Notes: a model not told the origin generated them from the sequence alone. Positions 45,545-54,605 are shown, counted from the stretch's first letter. The stretch is 64,000 bases of DNA from Leptolyngbya sp. SIOISBB (GCA_010671905.1 JAAHII010000001.1:3658001-3722000), one strand, 5' to 3'. Program-made: numbers and translations.

Positions 45545-47029
45545 CTAGTATCCGTATTCCCAACGGGCGCGATAGCCGCGCATATCGATGTGTGTAAAGA
45601 CGCTGGAACTCGCCAAGCCACCCCGGTTGCCCCACCACGGGTCTAAGTCAGCAAAAACGTCGAAAGGATGAACACCTGGCACCACAAAATCGAGGGCATC
45701 CCCCGTCATGTGGCGCGAATTCGAGGCACCGCCGACGGCTGCGTTGGTGACTGGATCGCGATACCAAGAATTGATCTGAATTGGACGATTGCCATATCGA
45801 CGGCGGATATCTTCCATGACTCGCGTCATATCAAGGATGTTGTAAATCACTGAGGCTGTCGTCGGTCGACGATAAAAGCCGGTGGCGGGCTCGGCATGTA
45901 GAGCTTCACCCCAGGTAAAGTTGCCGCGTTCGCCAAACTGATTGACAAAATAAATTGGGTCATTGGAATAATAGGTGCCATCGAACCCTGGAAATTGCAT
46001 GGGGATACCACGATCGCCGGCTTCTCCGCCGCCACCCGGATTTTCATCCTCGGGTTGGTTGCCGATTTCAGTGCCTGCGATCGCGATATCGGGGACAAAG
46101 CAATACCAGGTATTCCGTTTGTCTGGCCCTAAAAATGCGCCTTGTAATGCCACTCTCACATGCATATTCTCAGGCTGTGAATACGAATTGATTAAAAAGA
46201 CTGTCTTATTTTTGACGAACACCTTTTCATTTGCCGACAGTTCCGAAGATTGCACTGGCTGCACTTTAAAGAGTGTGTCACTCACCACTGCTAAAGTTTG
46301 GCGCTGTCCCAGAATGTTGATGTCTGGGGTGAAGGCATACCAGGTAGTGCGTTCATCCGGTCCCAGTGAGGCATCGGCCAATTCAATTTTGGTGTGGTTA
46401 CCAGCGGCGGGCTCAAAACTGATGAGTCTTAACTGCGTGCCGTTTTTGACAAACACTTTGGCAGAGTCAGGCAAATCAATTGACAGTTTCGGCTCAGTTT
46501 TGAACAAGGTGTCACTGGTCACGGTCAGCAGTACGCGAGTCAGCAACTCCACAGCAGGCACGAATACATACCAGCGAGTGGTTTGGCCATCGCCCAGCGT
46601 GGGCTCCAATAATTCAATTTCCCAATGGTTGCTGCCGACATCGGTGTAGAACTGAATGTCAAACTTCGTGTCGTTCTTGACCAATACCTTTTCTTTATCG
46701 GTGAGTTGACTCGAATCCTTAAGTGCCAGCTTGAAGTAAGTGTCGACCGTCGTCCGTATCTGCATGCCCTTGAATTCTGGAATGGGTGGCACCACGGGTG
46801 GCACGACTGGATCGTCTGGCTGGGGCTGGGGCTCGGGCTCACCTGTCCCCACTGAGATCGTCATGCGGGCTGGTTTGTCAGGGCGCTGAAACCAACTCTT
46901 CATCGTGGCAATGTTGGCGACTTCCTCTAGAGGATTCGTCGATGAAGGCTGTTTGAAAACCGCATCAATATAGTAGTTGTCGTCCATCAGGTAGATGGCT
47001 TTGTCGGTTTCCTTAATCCAGGTTCCCAT
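45545..47029 (-). CDS. M15-family peptidoglycan peptidase with three internal repeats and shared N-terminal domain
   Basis: The 494-residue product has three parts. Residues 1-65 (MGTWIKETDKAIYLMDDNYY...STNPLEEVA) are shared with the downstream lysozyme and precede a Pro-rich linker. Three copies of a ~75-residue module follow (about 90-320), each with a TxDTLFK start, an EKVFVKN strand and a TTWYxFxPDI end. The C-terminal M15_3 domain (about 345-494) has SRHMTGDALDF (HxxxxxxD) and FTHIDMRG (third zinc ligand), so it is likely an active D-Ala-D-Ala type peptidase. There is no signal peptide. GAGGAG precedes the ATG. Confidence 0.9.
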   Translation of the reverse strand: MGTWIKETDKAIYLMDDNYYIDAVFKQPSSTNPLEEVANIATMKSWFQRPDKPARMTISVGTGEPEPQPQPDDPVVPPVVPPIPEFKGMQIRTTVDTYFKLALKDSSQLTDKEKVLVKNDTKFDIQFYTDVGSNHWEIELLEPTLGDGQTTRWYVFVPAVELLTRVLLTVTSDTLFKTEPKLSIDLPDSAKVFVKNGTQLRLISFEPAAGNHTKIELADASLGPDERTTWYAFTPDINILGQRQTLAVVSDTLFKVQPVQSSELSANEKVFVKNKTVFLINSYSQPENMHVRVALQGAFLGPDKRNTWYCFVPDIAIAGTEIGNQPEDENPGGGGEAGDRGIPMQFPGFDGTYYSNDPIYFVNQFGERGNFTWGEALHAEPATGFYRRPTTASVIYNILDMTRVMEDIRRRYGNRPIQINSWYRDPVTNAAVGGASNSRHMTGDALDFVVPGVHPFDVFADLDPWWGNRGGLASSSVFTHIDMRGYRARWEYGY

Positions 47030-47357
47030 GATGGTCGTCTCCTCAATCAGGCGGTTTCACGCGATCGCCCTCTCAGGGCACTGGGTAACCCCGATTGCTT
47101 CCCAGCTGGTGAAACTGTTTCATTATGTCTCGACATGGCCAAAGCAGAACTCTGACATGTTCTGAAAATGCGATAAAGCTCGATCTCAGTCAGCAATACA
47201 CTCCTTGGTTGACTGGATGAAGGGACTGCTAGCCAAGGTTGTGACGTACTGGCGGCTGTCTCCTGGCATTCGTTTCAAGGTAGCGATTTAGGATCAGGGC
47301 GATCGCGATAACCTTTGCGAAACCGCTACAATCAACGGCGTTGAGCAAATCATTTTT
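47030..47357. promoter_or_regulatory. Divergent promoter region of the hydrolase operon and mtnP
   Basis: A 328-base spacer between the M15 gene (minus) and mtnP (plus). It must hold both promoters; I cannot mark exact elements. A GCGATCGC site is at about 47300. Confidence 0.35.
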
Positions 47358-48233
47358 ATGACAGCACAGGCAACCATCGGCATCATCGGCGGCAGCGGTC
47401 TCTACAAAATGGACGCCCTTACCGATATCGAAGAAGTGCGGCTGGAGACTCCCTTTGGGGATCCTTCGGACGCCTTGATTGTCGGCACTCTGGAAGGGAC
47501 TCGAGTGGCCTTTTTAGCCCGGCACGGTCGCAACCATACGCTCATGCCCTCAGAGTTGCCCTTTCGTGCCAACGTTTACGCGATGAAGCAACTCGGGGTG
47601 CAATATCTGATCTCGGCGTCGGCCGTAGGCTCTTTGAAAGCAGCAGCTAAGCCCTTGGACATGGTGGTGCCAGACCAATTCATCGATCGCACCAAAAACC
47701 GCGTTTCCACCTTTTTTGGTGAGGGTATTGTGGCCCATATTGCCTTTGGCGACCCGATTTGTCATGGGTTAGCCAAAGTGGTGGCTGATGCGGCGACCAG
47801 TCTCAACTTGCCCGACGTGACCTTGCATCGTGGCGGCACCTACGTCTGTATGGAGGGGCCAGCCTTTTCTACCAAAGCGGAATCGAATTTGTATCGCAGC
47901 TGGGACGCCACCATTATTGGCATGACCAACCTCCCCGAAGCGAAACTTGCGCGGGAAGCGGAAATCGCCTACGCGACTCTTGCCCTCGTCACCGATTACG
48001 ACTGCTGGCATCCTGAACATGACAGCGTCACCGTCGAAATGGTCATCGGTAATCTACAAAAGAATGCCAAGAACGCTCAGGAAGTGATTCGGGCGGCAGT
48101 GCGTAGCTTGGCGCAAAGTCCCCCTGCCTCGGAAGCCCATGATGCCTTGAAATATGCGGTGATTACCCCTCTAGATAAAGCCCCTGCCGAGACGTTAGAA
48201 AAGCTAGATTTACTGCTGAAAAAATATCGATAA
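47358..48233 (+). CDS. mtnP: S-methyl-5'-thioadenosine phosphorylase
   Basis: The 291-residue enzyme splits methylthioadenosine with phosphate to adenine and 5-methylthioribose-1-phosphate in the methionine salvage pathway. Phosphate-site motifs are GGSGLYKM (about 10-17) and [19 protein letters not shown] (about 55-73). SASAVGSLK and [14 protein letters not shown] follow, and [14 protein letters not shown] carries the Asn/Met pocket. Its length is right for the family. It stands alone with no other methionine salvage gene visible. Confidence 0.93.
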   Translation: MTAQATIGIIGGSGLYKMDALTDIEEVRLETPFGDPSDALIVGTLEGTRVAFLARHGRNHTLMPSELPFRANVYAMKQLGVQYLISASAVGSLKAAAKPLDMVVPDQFIDRTKNRVSTFFGEGIVAHIAFGDPICHGLAKVVADAATSLNLPDVTLHRGGTYVCMEGPAFSTKAESNLYRSWDATIIGMTNLPEAKLAREAEIAYATLALVTDYDCWHPEHDSVTVEMVIGNLQKNAKNAQEVIRAAVRSLAQSPPASEAHDALKYAVITPLDKAPAETLEKLDLLLKKYR

Positions 48234-48287
48234 CAGATCCAGCATCGAGGAGTTCAGCCGTCTGGGTTGAGTGGTGAACAGAGATAA

Positions 48288-48629
48288 TTAGCGATCGCTG
48301 CTCTGAGCTTCTAACTCCGCCATCCGAGTCTGCAGATCGCGCACGTCTTGTCTCAGTTCAATCGCGAGGGTGGCTAAGTTATCGAACTGTTCTTCAAGTG
48401 ACGGTTCGTTTAAATTGCTAGGAGTGTTAGCGGGTAAGGCGGGAGCGGTCTGAGGAAGATTGCTGCGGGCAGCCAGTTGGTTGAGGCGCGATCGCACCTG
48501 CGAGAGCTCTGACTCTAGCCGGTCAATGCGCGACTCTAACTGGAGATTGGTGCCATATCCCCAACTGTTCAATGTCAGTCCTAGCCAGCACGCCAGCACT
48601 AGCAGCGCTATCCAGAATCTCCGTTTCAT
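48288..48629 (-). CDS. Single-pass coiled-coil protein
   Basis: The 113-residue product has a membrane anchor (WIALLVLACWLGLTLNSWG, about 5-23) followed by a coiled coil (LESRIDRLESELSQVRSRLNQL) and, after a Pro-rich hinge, a second helix (about 83-108). It faces the periplasm or lumen and probably binds other proteins or itself. The family is unknown. Confidence 0.65.
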   Translation of the reverse strand: MKRRFWIALLVLACWLGLTLNSWGYGTNLQLESRIDRLESELSQVRSRLNQLAARSNLPQTAPALPANTPSNLNEPSLEEQFDNLATLAIELRQDVRDLQTRMAELEAQSSDR

Positions 48630-48888
48630 TTCTGCTACAGCGTATGGGGAAACTCAGCCAACTTGATGTAGTGAAACTCATAGAATAGTGTCGTTTTTGG
48701 AAACAGCCTAGCGAATCTGGGTGGCGAGTCTTGAGCCAAATTTCAGATTAGAGTGTAAGGGCACGGATCGTCAGGACAGTAAGAACGTTGTGTTCTCCTC
48801 GGCTGCCTTCCTCCCTGACTTGGCGAATTTGGCTTGGATGCCGCTCTCTCCCTGTGACCAAGCCCCATGCTGTATCCTTTGACAGCAC

Positions 48889-49308
48889 TCAAGTCGGCAT
48901 CAGGCTCGATTGGGCTTGTACGATCGCAACTCGACCATAACGGGGATCAATTTCTAGGCCCCAGATATTAAGGAGGCGATCGCGCTCTAACGCATACTCA
49001 GTTGATTCGCCAGGGCTCAGGGTGAGGCAGGTTTCAAAAATGGCCTTGCGATGTTCCAACGGTAGAAAGGTGGTTTCTCCTAAGTTGAGGGACGCCTCGT
49101 TTTGAAAGGAGACCCGGCCTTCATGATTCAGAATGCCAGCCGGGGTGGGGCAATGATCGCAAAAACTCACGGCCAGAAACCAGCGGGCATCGGCGATGCG
49201 ATCGAACACTCGCTCTGGGCGGGGATGCTGCAACACGCGATAACCGCCCGCCACTGACAGAATCGTGCCGCCCAAAAATCCACAAACCACATTGGTATTT
49301 GAATCCAT
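48889..49308 (-). CDS. PAS-like single-domain protein
   Basis: The 139-residue protein has a short, Cys-containing N-terminus (VVCGFLGGTIL) and then a PAS-like pattern: FCDHCPTPAGILNHEGRVSFQNEASLNLG (about 50-78) looks like the start of a PAS fold, and RLLNIWGLEIDPRYGRVAIV resembles its last strands. If right it is an isolated sensor module; the Cys residues could hold a ligand. The call is by pattern, not a firm family match. Confidence 0.5.
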   Translation of the reverse strand: MDSNTNVVCGFLGGTILSVAGGYRVLQHPRPERVFDRIADARWFLAVSFCDHCPTPAGILNHEGRVSFQNEASLNLGETTFLPLEHRKAIFETCLTLSPGESTEYALERDRLLNIWGLEIDPRYGRVAIVQAQSSLMPT

Positions 49309-49604
49309 TGCTGCTCTCCCAGAATTTGCAATGAGCGCTTAAGCCAGTGACACCTTGGGGAAACTAGCCACGGCATAGTTCAACGACAGGATTTCAAGGT
49401 GTGGGCCATTGTCATGGATACAGAGCGGCGCACTGCATGAGGGTGACAATATCTACCACTTCAAGATATTCAAAGTCAAGATATGCAAACTGTAGAACTC
49501 CCAGAACCGGCAGTAGCCCCTTGCAGTTGCCGCTGTCCTAGCCCCCCGACTCCCTCACCCATGTTTAATGATGTGCTAATTCACGCTGACTTGTATCGCG
49601 GGGG

Positions 49605-50459
49605 TTAGTCATCCAGTTGTTCGTTGAGCAGCAGCGCGATCGCTGTCCGCCAGACCAAATAGCCCCGGTCATTTAAATGTAGACCATCGGTCGTCAGGTC
49701 AGGCCGGAGCGCCCCTTCACCATCGGCAAAGAGCGGATACAGGTTGAGATAATAAATGTTCTCGGCCTCGGCCATGTTGGCGATCGCGGTGTTGACGGCT
49801 TGAATGCGATCGTTCGGCAGTTGCAAGAGGCGATCGCGGCCTTCCCAGGTGGCGCGCTCTGCCCCGTGAGGCAAAATGGATTGCACGATGATGTCAGCTT
49901 CTGGATGCTGCTGCTTCAGATACTGCACTGACTTTTCAAGATTTTGCGCAATTTCTTTTTCTGGTCTTTGAGCAATCAGGTCGTTGATCCCCACCATGAC
50001 AAAGATACTGTCCAGCTGAGTGCCATCCAAGGCATCTAACCGACGCAGCAACATGTCGGAGTTTTCACCCGAAATGCCTTGATTCAGCCAGGTGCGGCGT
50101 CCTGGCAGTAGCTCTTGAGGAAACCATAGGGAAATCGAATCGCCCATTAAGACCGTGAGTCGAGGGGCATCGGCATGGGCTCTGGCTTCTTGCCGTAGCA
50201 GAGCGACCCATTGCTGATAGTTCAGCAGCTCGCGATCGCCGACTGCCGTCACGAGCCTCTCTCCTGAGTCGTTGGTGGAGACGGAGGCATTAGCTTGCGG
50301 TAGCACGGATGTTGCCGTCGGGATGGTCTTGGTATCGGCGGTGGGGCGATCGCGGCCCCAACTCAGCACCACTGCCATCACCAACAGGCAGTTCATCGCT
50401 AGCGATAGCAGTACCCAATAGGGCACCTTTTCCAGTCGTTCCAGCACTTTCATGAACAT
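49605..50459 (-). CDS. SGNH/GDSL-family hydrolase
   Basis: The 284-residue protein has a membrane segment (YWVLLSLAMNCLLVMAVVL, about 14-32), so its catalytic domain lies outside. Block I GDSISLW supplies the catalytic Ser (about 107). Block III VMVGINDLI has the Asn, and block V DGLHLNDRGY has the Asp and His. Such enzymes hydrolyse esters, often O-acetyl groups on polysaccharides. The substrate is unknown. Confidence 0.88.
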   Translation of the reverse strand: MFMKVLERLEKVPYWVLLSLAMNCLLVMAVVLSWGRDRPTADTKTIPTATSVLPQANASVSTNDSGERLVTAVGDRELLNYQQWVALLRQEARAHADAPRLTVLMGDSISLWFPQELLPGRRTWLNQGISGENSDMLLRRLDALDGTQLDSIFVMVGINDLIAQRPEKEIAQNLEKSVQYLKQQHPEADIIVQSILPHGAERATWEGRDRLLQLPNDRIQAVNTAIANMAEAENIYYLNLYPLFADGEGALRPDLTTDGLHLNDRGYLVWRTAIALLLNEQLDD

Positions 50460-50965
50460 GGCGTCATGGAGAATGGCTCAAATTGTATCAAGCACCCAAG
50501 GCTTGCATCGTTCGCTTAATTAAACGGTAAACGCAAAATGAGGAATTGCGGCCTAATATTTCAGAGCAATCTTACAAGCTGTCTCCCCAGTTGGATGCGG
50601 TAATGAGTACGAATTTTCCACTAGAGATCAGAGGCTGTCGTCACTGAGCGGTTAAAGACTTTCCCCAGGAGGGATGTAGCTGCCACTGGCTGAAAGCAAG
50701 GGGGTAACCAGTAAAGGAAATTCTGTAAAGGCGTTTGTACGTTGCTGGTCAGGGCGCACAGCCTTGCGCCCTGACGAAATATCGACAGTCTGGAATATCC
50801 TGTACGACCATGAAATAACCCTGCTACTCTCAACATACAAGGGGCCAGGGATGTTCATTTCTAAACGCTTCTGTGGTGGCTTGACGATGTGCCTTAGTTG
50901 CTGGCTAGGGCGATCGCGAGATTCGCCTCTTAATTCGGGATATGCCCCTACTGGCAACTGCTCTA
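50460..50965. other. Intergenic region with a perfect 11-bp hairpin
   Basis: About 500 bases with no gene. A perfect stem GTCAGGGCGCA (50748-50758) with TGCGCCCTGAC (50765-50775), loop CAGCCT, lies about 190 bases before MITE copy C. It may be a terminator or a repeat-derived hairpin. Nothing else is seen. Confidence 0.5.
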
Positions 50966-51091
50966 GGGCCTGTCATCCGGTCGCGGTCCAATCCTTTCAG
51001 CAAAGAAACGACAGCCCCTCGCCTGTTGAGTGCATGCGGGCGCGGCAATGCTTAGCCCCAAAGGTTTCTGGGATTAATTGATGACGCGCTC
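50966..51091 (+). mobile_element. MITE-like element, copy C
   Basis: A 126-bp element flanked by TA (50964-50965 and 51092-51093). Its ends GGGCCTGTCATC and GATGACGCGCTC are near-perfect inverted repeats. It aligns along its full length with copy B and less well with copy A. The inner end abuts the TAG stop (51091-51093) of the gene at 51091-51510: the G is supplied by the element's final C on the plus strand. Confidence 0.9.
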
Positions 51092-51510
51092 TAACGCTTG
51101 CGGTACAGCATTTCGCCGTTGACGTATTCGTAGGGGATATCATAAGTCTGTAGCGCCAGATTGAGTTTTGTGACCACAGGCTTAATTTGCTGCTGCTCGA
51201 TGATGCCGAGCACCCAAAAAGAATATTCGATTAGCGTCAAGACTTTCTCGGCATCGGGCTCACTGCAAAAATGAGCACACAAATTATCGACTGCATCCTG
51301 GCCGTCTTGCGGCATGATGTTGAGTTTTTTGATCAGCGTTTCGCAAAATAAAACAACTTTTTTGTTGTTTCTAAACTGATCGATGTTGCCTAACGCCTCA
51401 AACCAAAATCGAATGATCAGAGTTCTTAATTGGATAGGGGGTGTCGGAATCGTTTCCAAGTAGCCCACTTTCTGTTGTAGCTCCGCTCGCCGCTCCATAA
51501 ATGTCAGCAT
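51091..51510 (-). CDS. Hypothetical helical protein, MITE at its stop codon
   Basis: The 139-residue soluble protein is mostly helical (HRAELQQKVG..., LRTLIIRFWFEALGNIDQF, CETLIKKLNIMP) and ends YEYVNGEMLYRKR. I do not recognise a family; the helical N-terminus and the -YEYVNG- end faintly recall the N-terminal domain of AbiJ-like abortive-infection proteins, but this is only an impression. Its stop TAG is created by TA plus the MITE's first G. Without the MITE the stop is still TAG, so the gene is probably complete. Confidence 0.6.
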   Translation of the reverse strand: MLTFMERRAELQQKVGYLETIPTPPIQLRTLIIRFWFEALGNIDQFRNNKKVVLFCETLIKKLNIMPQDGQDAVDNLCAHFCSEPDAEKVLTLIEYSFWVLGIIEQQQIKPVVTKLNLALQTYDIPYEYVNGEMLYRKR

Positions 51511-51702
51511 TTCATCGCCCTAAGACTTGGGTCACTGTCCCCAATCTAGTCATCATGTCTGAGGAGGGAGGCCCGTGACTTTGCGGGATCGACAGGCGAC
51601 GTTTACTCAAAAACCCGCACATATACTCTGGTTAGAGTGAGCATGCAGGTGGCGGAAAGACTTGCCAGTCTCACTACGTCAGATTACAGACTGCTATGTA
51701 GG

Positions 51703-52794
51703 CTATACGTTAAAGCGGAAGAGCATGACATCGCCTTCTTGAACCACGTAATCCTTGCCCTCACTACGGAGTAATCCTTTTTCTTTGACGCCGTTCATAG
51801 TCCCGGCTGCGACTAAATCTTGGTAGGCGACAGTTTCTGCTCGGATAAAGCCACGCTCAAAGTCCGTGTGAATAACCCCAGCAGCTTGGGGGGCTGACAT
51901 GCCCGCTTTGATTGTCCAGGCGCGGGTTTCTTTGGGGCCGGTCGTGAAATAGGTTTGCAGGCCCAGCAATTCGTAGGTGGCGCGAATGAGTGATTGCAGG
52001 CCCCCTTCTTCGACCCCCAGCGATTCGAGAAAATCGGCTCGATCCTCTTCCGGCAGTTCGACCAATTCAGATTCGACTTGGGCGGAAATGATGACGACCT
52101 CAGCACCTTCGGCAGCGGCGATCGCTTTCACTTTTTCCACATAATCATTACCCGTGGCCAAATCATCTTCATTCACATTCGTCGCGTAAATGACGGGCTT
52201 ACGAGTGAGCAGTCCCAGCGGTTTGATCAGCAGTTCTTCTTCGGCCTCTAGATCAACGGTGCGAGCCGTTTTGCCTTCATTCAAAACCGGCATCAGCTTT
52301 TCTAGCACCGCGACTTCAGCTTGAATTTCTTTATCCTTCTTAGCTTGTTTGCGGGCGCGATCTAATCGTTTTTCGACCTGGGAGAGGTCAGAGAGCGTCA
52401 GTTCTAAATTGATGATCTCGGCGTCGCGAGCTGGGTCAATGGAGCCGGAAACATGAATGATGTCATCGTTTTGAAAACAACGAACGACGTGAACGATCGC
52501 GTCTACTTCGCGAATATTGGCCAAAAACTGGTTGCCCAATCCTTCACCTTTACTGGCACCCTCGACCAGGCCAGCAATATCGACAAATTCGACTCGCGCC
52601 GGAACGATCTCAGCGGATTCAGAAATTTTTGCCAATACGTCTAAGCGGGGATCGGGAACCGCCACGACGCCTACATTGGGCTCAATGGTGCAAAAGGGAA
52701 AATTCGCAGCTGTGGCCTTAGCGTTCGCGACCACAGCATTAAACAGGGTTGATTTTCCGACGTTGGGTAGCCCGACAATTCCGGCTCTGAGCAT
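51703..52794 (-). CDS. ychF: Ribosome-associated ATPase YchF (OLA1-type)
   Basis: The 363-residue P-loop protein starts MLRAGIVGLPNVGKSTLFN (G1 at about 8-17). It has G3 VDIAGLVEGASKGEG and the ATP-preferring NVNE in place of NKxD. The C-terminal TGS domain (about 275-363) ends IHTDFERGFIRAETVAY...EGDVMLFRFNV. It is a conserved ATPase of unsettled role, tied to ribosome function and oxidative stress. It is about 160 bases from the helical gene. Confidence 0.95.
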   Translation of the reverse strand: MLRAGIVGLPNVGKSTLFNAVVANAKATAANFPFCTIEPNVGVVAVPDPRLDVLAKISESAEIVPARVEFVDIAGLVEGASKGEGLGNQFLANIREVDAIVHVVRCFQNDDIIHVSGSIDPARDAEIINLELTLSDLSQVEKRLDRARKQAKKDKEIQAEVAVLEKLMPVLNEGKTARTVDLEAEEELLIKPLGLLTRKPVIYATNVNEDDLATGNDYVEKVKAIAAAEGAEVVIISAQVESELVELPEEDRADFLESLGVEEGGLQSLIRATYELLGLQTYFTTGPKETRAWTIKAGMSAPQAAGVIHTDFERGFIRAETVAYQDLVAAGTMNGVKEKGLLRSEGKDYVVQEGDVMLFRFNV

Positions 52795-53049
52795 AGCGAT
52801 CGCACTGACACTGCAAATAAACCTTTACCAGCATAGAGGATGTTTGGAAGGGAGTTGGCCGGTCAGAGTGTCGAGTCCTGAGTTCAGCAGGGATTGTGCA
52901 GAAAACTGGGTCTGGTCAGCCTGAGGTTGTGATCCTTCGGTTTTGGGTTTTTAGTTCCGGGTTTTGGAAAATCAGCCGATCCACCTACCTCGCCGACTTC
53001 TCCCCTGATCTTCCCCTCATACTCCCTGACCCCGCACTCTCATACGCCT

Positions 53050-53268
53050 TCACTCTTCTTCAAGGGTTTCGATCAGCAAATCGACCTGTTTCTGTTTTGC
53101 TTGGAGGAAGTCTTCGCATTGGCGCAAGTGCTGTACGGCCTGTTCAAATTCTTCAAACACGGCAGCGAGGGGCAGTTCGCCTTGTTCAAGGCGAGTAACG
53201 GTGGCTTCAATTTTTTCGACGGTGGCTTCGTAGGACCAATTTTTCGGGGTTTGAGCAGATTTGGGCAT
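53050..53268 (-). CDS. xseB: Exodeoxyribonuclease VII small subunit
   Basis: ATG 53268 (MPKSAQTPKNWSYEATVEKIE) gives 72 residues, the family length; the earlier ATG at 53304 adds an unlikely 12 residues. The FEATVEKIEATVTRLEQGELPL-like motif (SYEATVEKIEA...QGELPL) and EQAVQHLRQCEDFL are typical. The gene is about 110 bases downstream of xseA on the same strand, forming the usual XseA-XseB operon. The complex degrades single-stranded DNA. Confidence 0.9.
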   Translation of the reverse strand: MPKSAQTPKNWSYEATVEKIEATVTRLEQGELPLAAVFEEFEQAVQHLRQCEDFLQAKQKQVDLLIETLEEE

Positions 53269-53378
53269 GACGTTTGAGAGGCTTTGGAGATGGAGGTGCG
53301 GCATGGTTGTGGGGGCGAGGCATTCGAGATGTCACCGGTTGCAGGAGCCGACAATGTCACTGCTCGAATGCCGCGCCC

Positions 53379-54605
53379 CTACGGCGATCGCTGTTTGACC
53401 TCTACGGTTAGCGATCCCTGCGCCAATTGCACTTGCAACTGTTCGCCTACGTTGACTTGTTTGGCGTTATCAATCACGCGATCTCTCTCGGCTCTGACCA
53501 CTGCATAGCCACGCTTTAGCACGGCTTCTGGATTTAGGGTTTGTAAGGTCTGGGCCAGATGACGGTGTTGTTGCTGAGCCGTTTGCAAGCGATGGTTTAC
53601 CAGTTGTCGCAGCTGCTGTTTTTGCCAGGTTAAGCGCAGGCGCTCTTGGTCTAGATGGCGATCCAGGCGCAGTTGCTCTAACCGACGGCGCAGGTCGGCA
53701 ACTTGCTCGTAGTGCATCTGCACCGCTGACTGCAAAGCACCTTTGACGGCCTGACGGCGATCTTCATGATCAGCCCATACATCCGCCAGGTGAGGCACCG
53801 AGCATTCAGCGGCGGCAGTGGGGGTGTGGGCGTAGACATCGGCAGCGAGGTCGGCGAGGGTTTCATCCCGTTCGTGGCCAATGCCCGTCACGACCGGCAT
53901 GGGGCAAGTGGCGATCGCTCGCACCACTTGTTCATCATCAAAGGCATCCAAATCTTCCCGTGCGCCCCCGCCCCGCGCCACAATCAGGAGCTCGGCTCGT
54001 GCATCCTGGCTTACTCGGTCAATGGCTGCCGCAATCGATTGGGGGGCCTGAGCGCCTTGCACAATTGCCGGTGATAGTAGCACTTGCAGTCCGGGTTGGC
54101 GCTGCTGCAGCGTGCGCTGAATATCTCCCCAGGCCGCCGCTTGGGCCGATGTCACGACCGCAATGCGTTGGGGATAGGTGGGCAAAGACCGCTTCAAATC
54201 TTCATCAAATAAGCCTTCGGCGGTGAGTCGCTCATAGAGTTGGCGGCGTTTGAGAGCCTGCAATCCAGCCCCAGCAGGTAAGAGCTGTAGGGTACTGAGT
54301 TGGTACTGCCCACGGGCTGGATAGACTCGAATTTGCCCAAGGAGCAACACCTGTTCCCCAGCGGTCGGAACGGTTGCTAGCTTGGGGCGTTGCGATCGCC
54401 ACACGACTGCCTGAATCGCCGCAGATGCTTCCGGATCTTGCAGGGTAAAAAAGATATGCCCGTTGCGATCGTTCGCGCTGGAAACCTCGCCCATGACCCA
54501 AATGTGACTTAACTGCGGGTCTTGTTCTAAGAGGGCTTGAATGTAATCGGTAACCCCCGCCACGCTAAGGGCGGTGTCAGGAACAGCAACAGGAATTCGT
54601 GACAT
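53379..54605 (-). CDS. xseA: Exodeoxyribonuclease VII large subunit
   Basis: The 408-residue protein has an N-terminal OB fold (about 12-110; LSHIWVMGEVSSANDRNGHIFFTL). The catalytic region follows (RIAVVTSAQAAAWGDIQRTL, LLIVARGGGAREDLDAFDDEQV, MPVVTGIGHERDETLADLAADVYAHTPTAAAE), and a coiled-coil stalk closes it (about 265-370) before the YAVVRAERDRVI end. It forms exonuclease VII with XseB and works on single-stranded DNA in repair. It is divergent from recA across a 160-base spacer. Confidence 0.95.
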   Translation of the reverse strand: MSRIPVAVPDTALSVAGVTDYIQALLEQDPQLSHIWVMGEVSSANDRNGHIFFTLQDPEASAAIQAVVWRSQRPKLATVPTAGEQVLLLGQIRVYPARGQYQLSTLQLLPAGAGLQALKRRQLYERLTAEGLFDEDLKRSLPTYPQRIAVVTSAQAAAWGDIQRTLQQRQPGLQVLLSPAIVQGAQAPQSIAAAIDRVSQDARAELLIVARGGGAREDLDAFDDEQVVRAIATCPMPVVTGIGHERDETLADLAADVYAHTPTAAAECSVPHLADVWADHEDRRQAVKGALQSAVQMHYEQVADLRRRLEQLRLDRHLDQERLRLTWQKQQLRQLVNHRLQTAQQQHRHLAQTLQTLNPEAVLKRGYAVVRAERDRVIDNAKQVNVGEQLQVQLAQGSLTVEVKQRSP

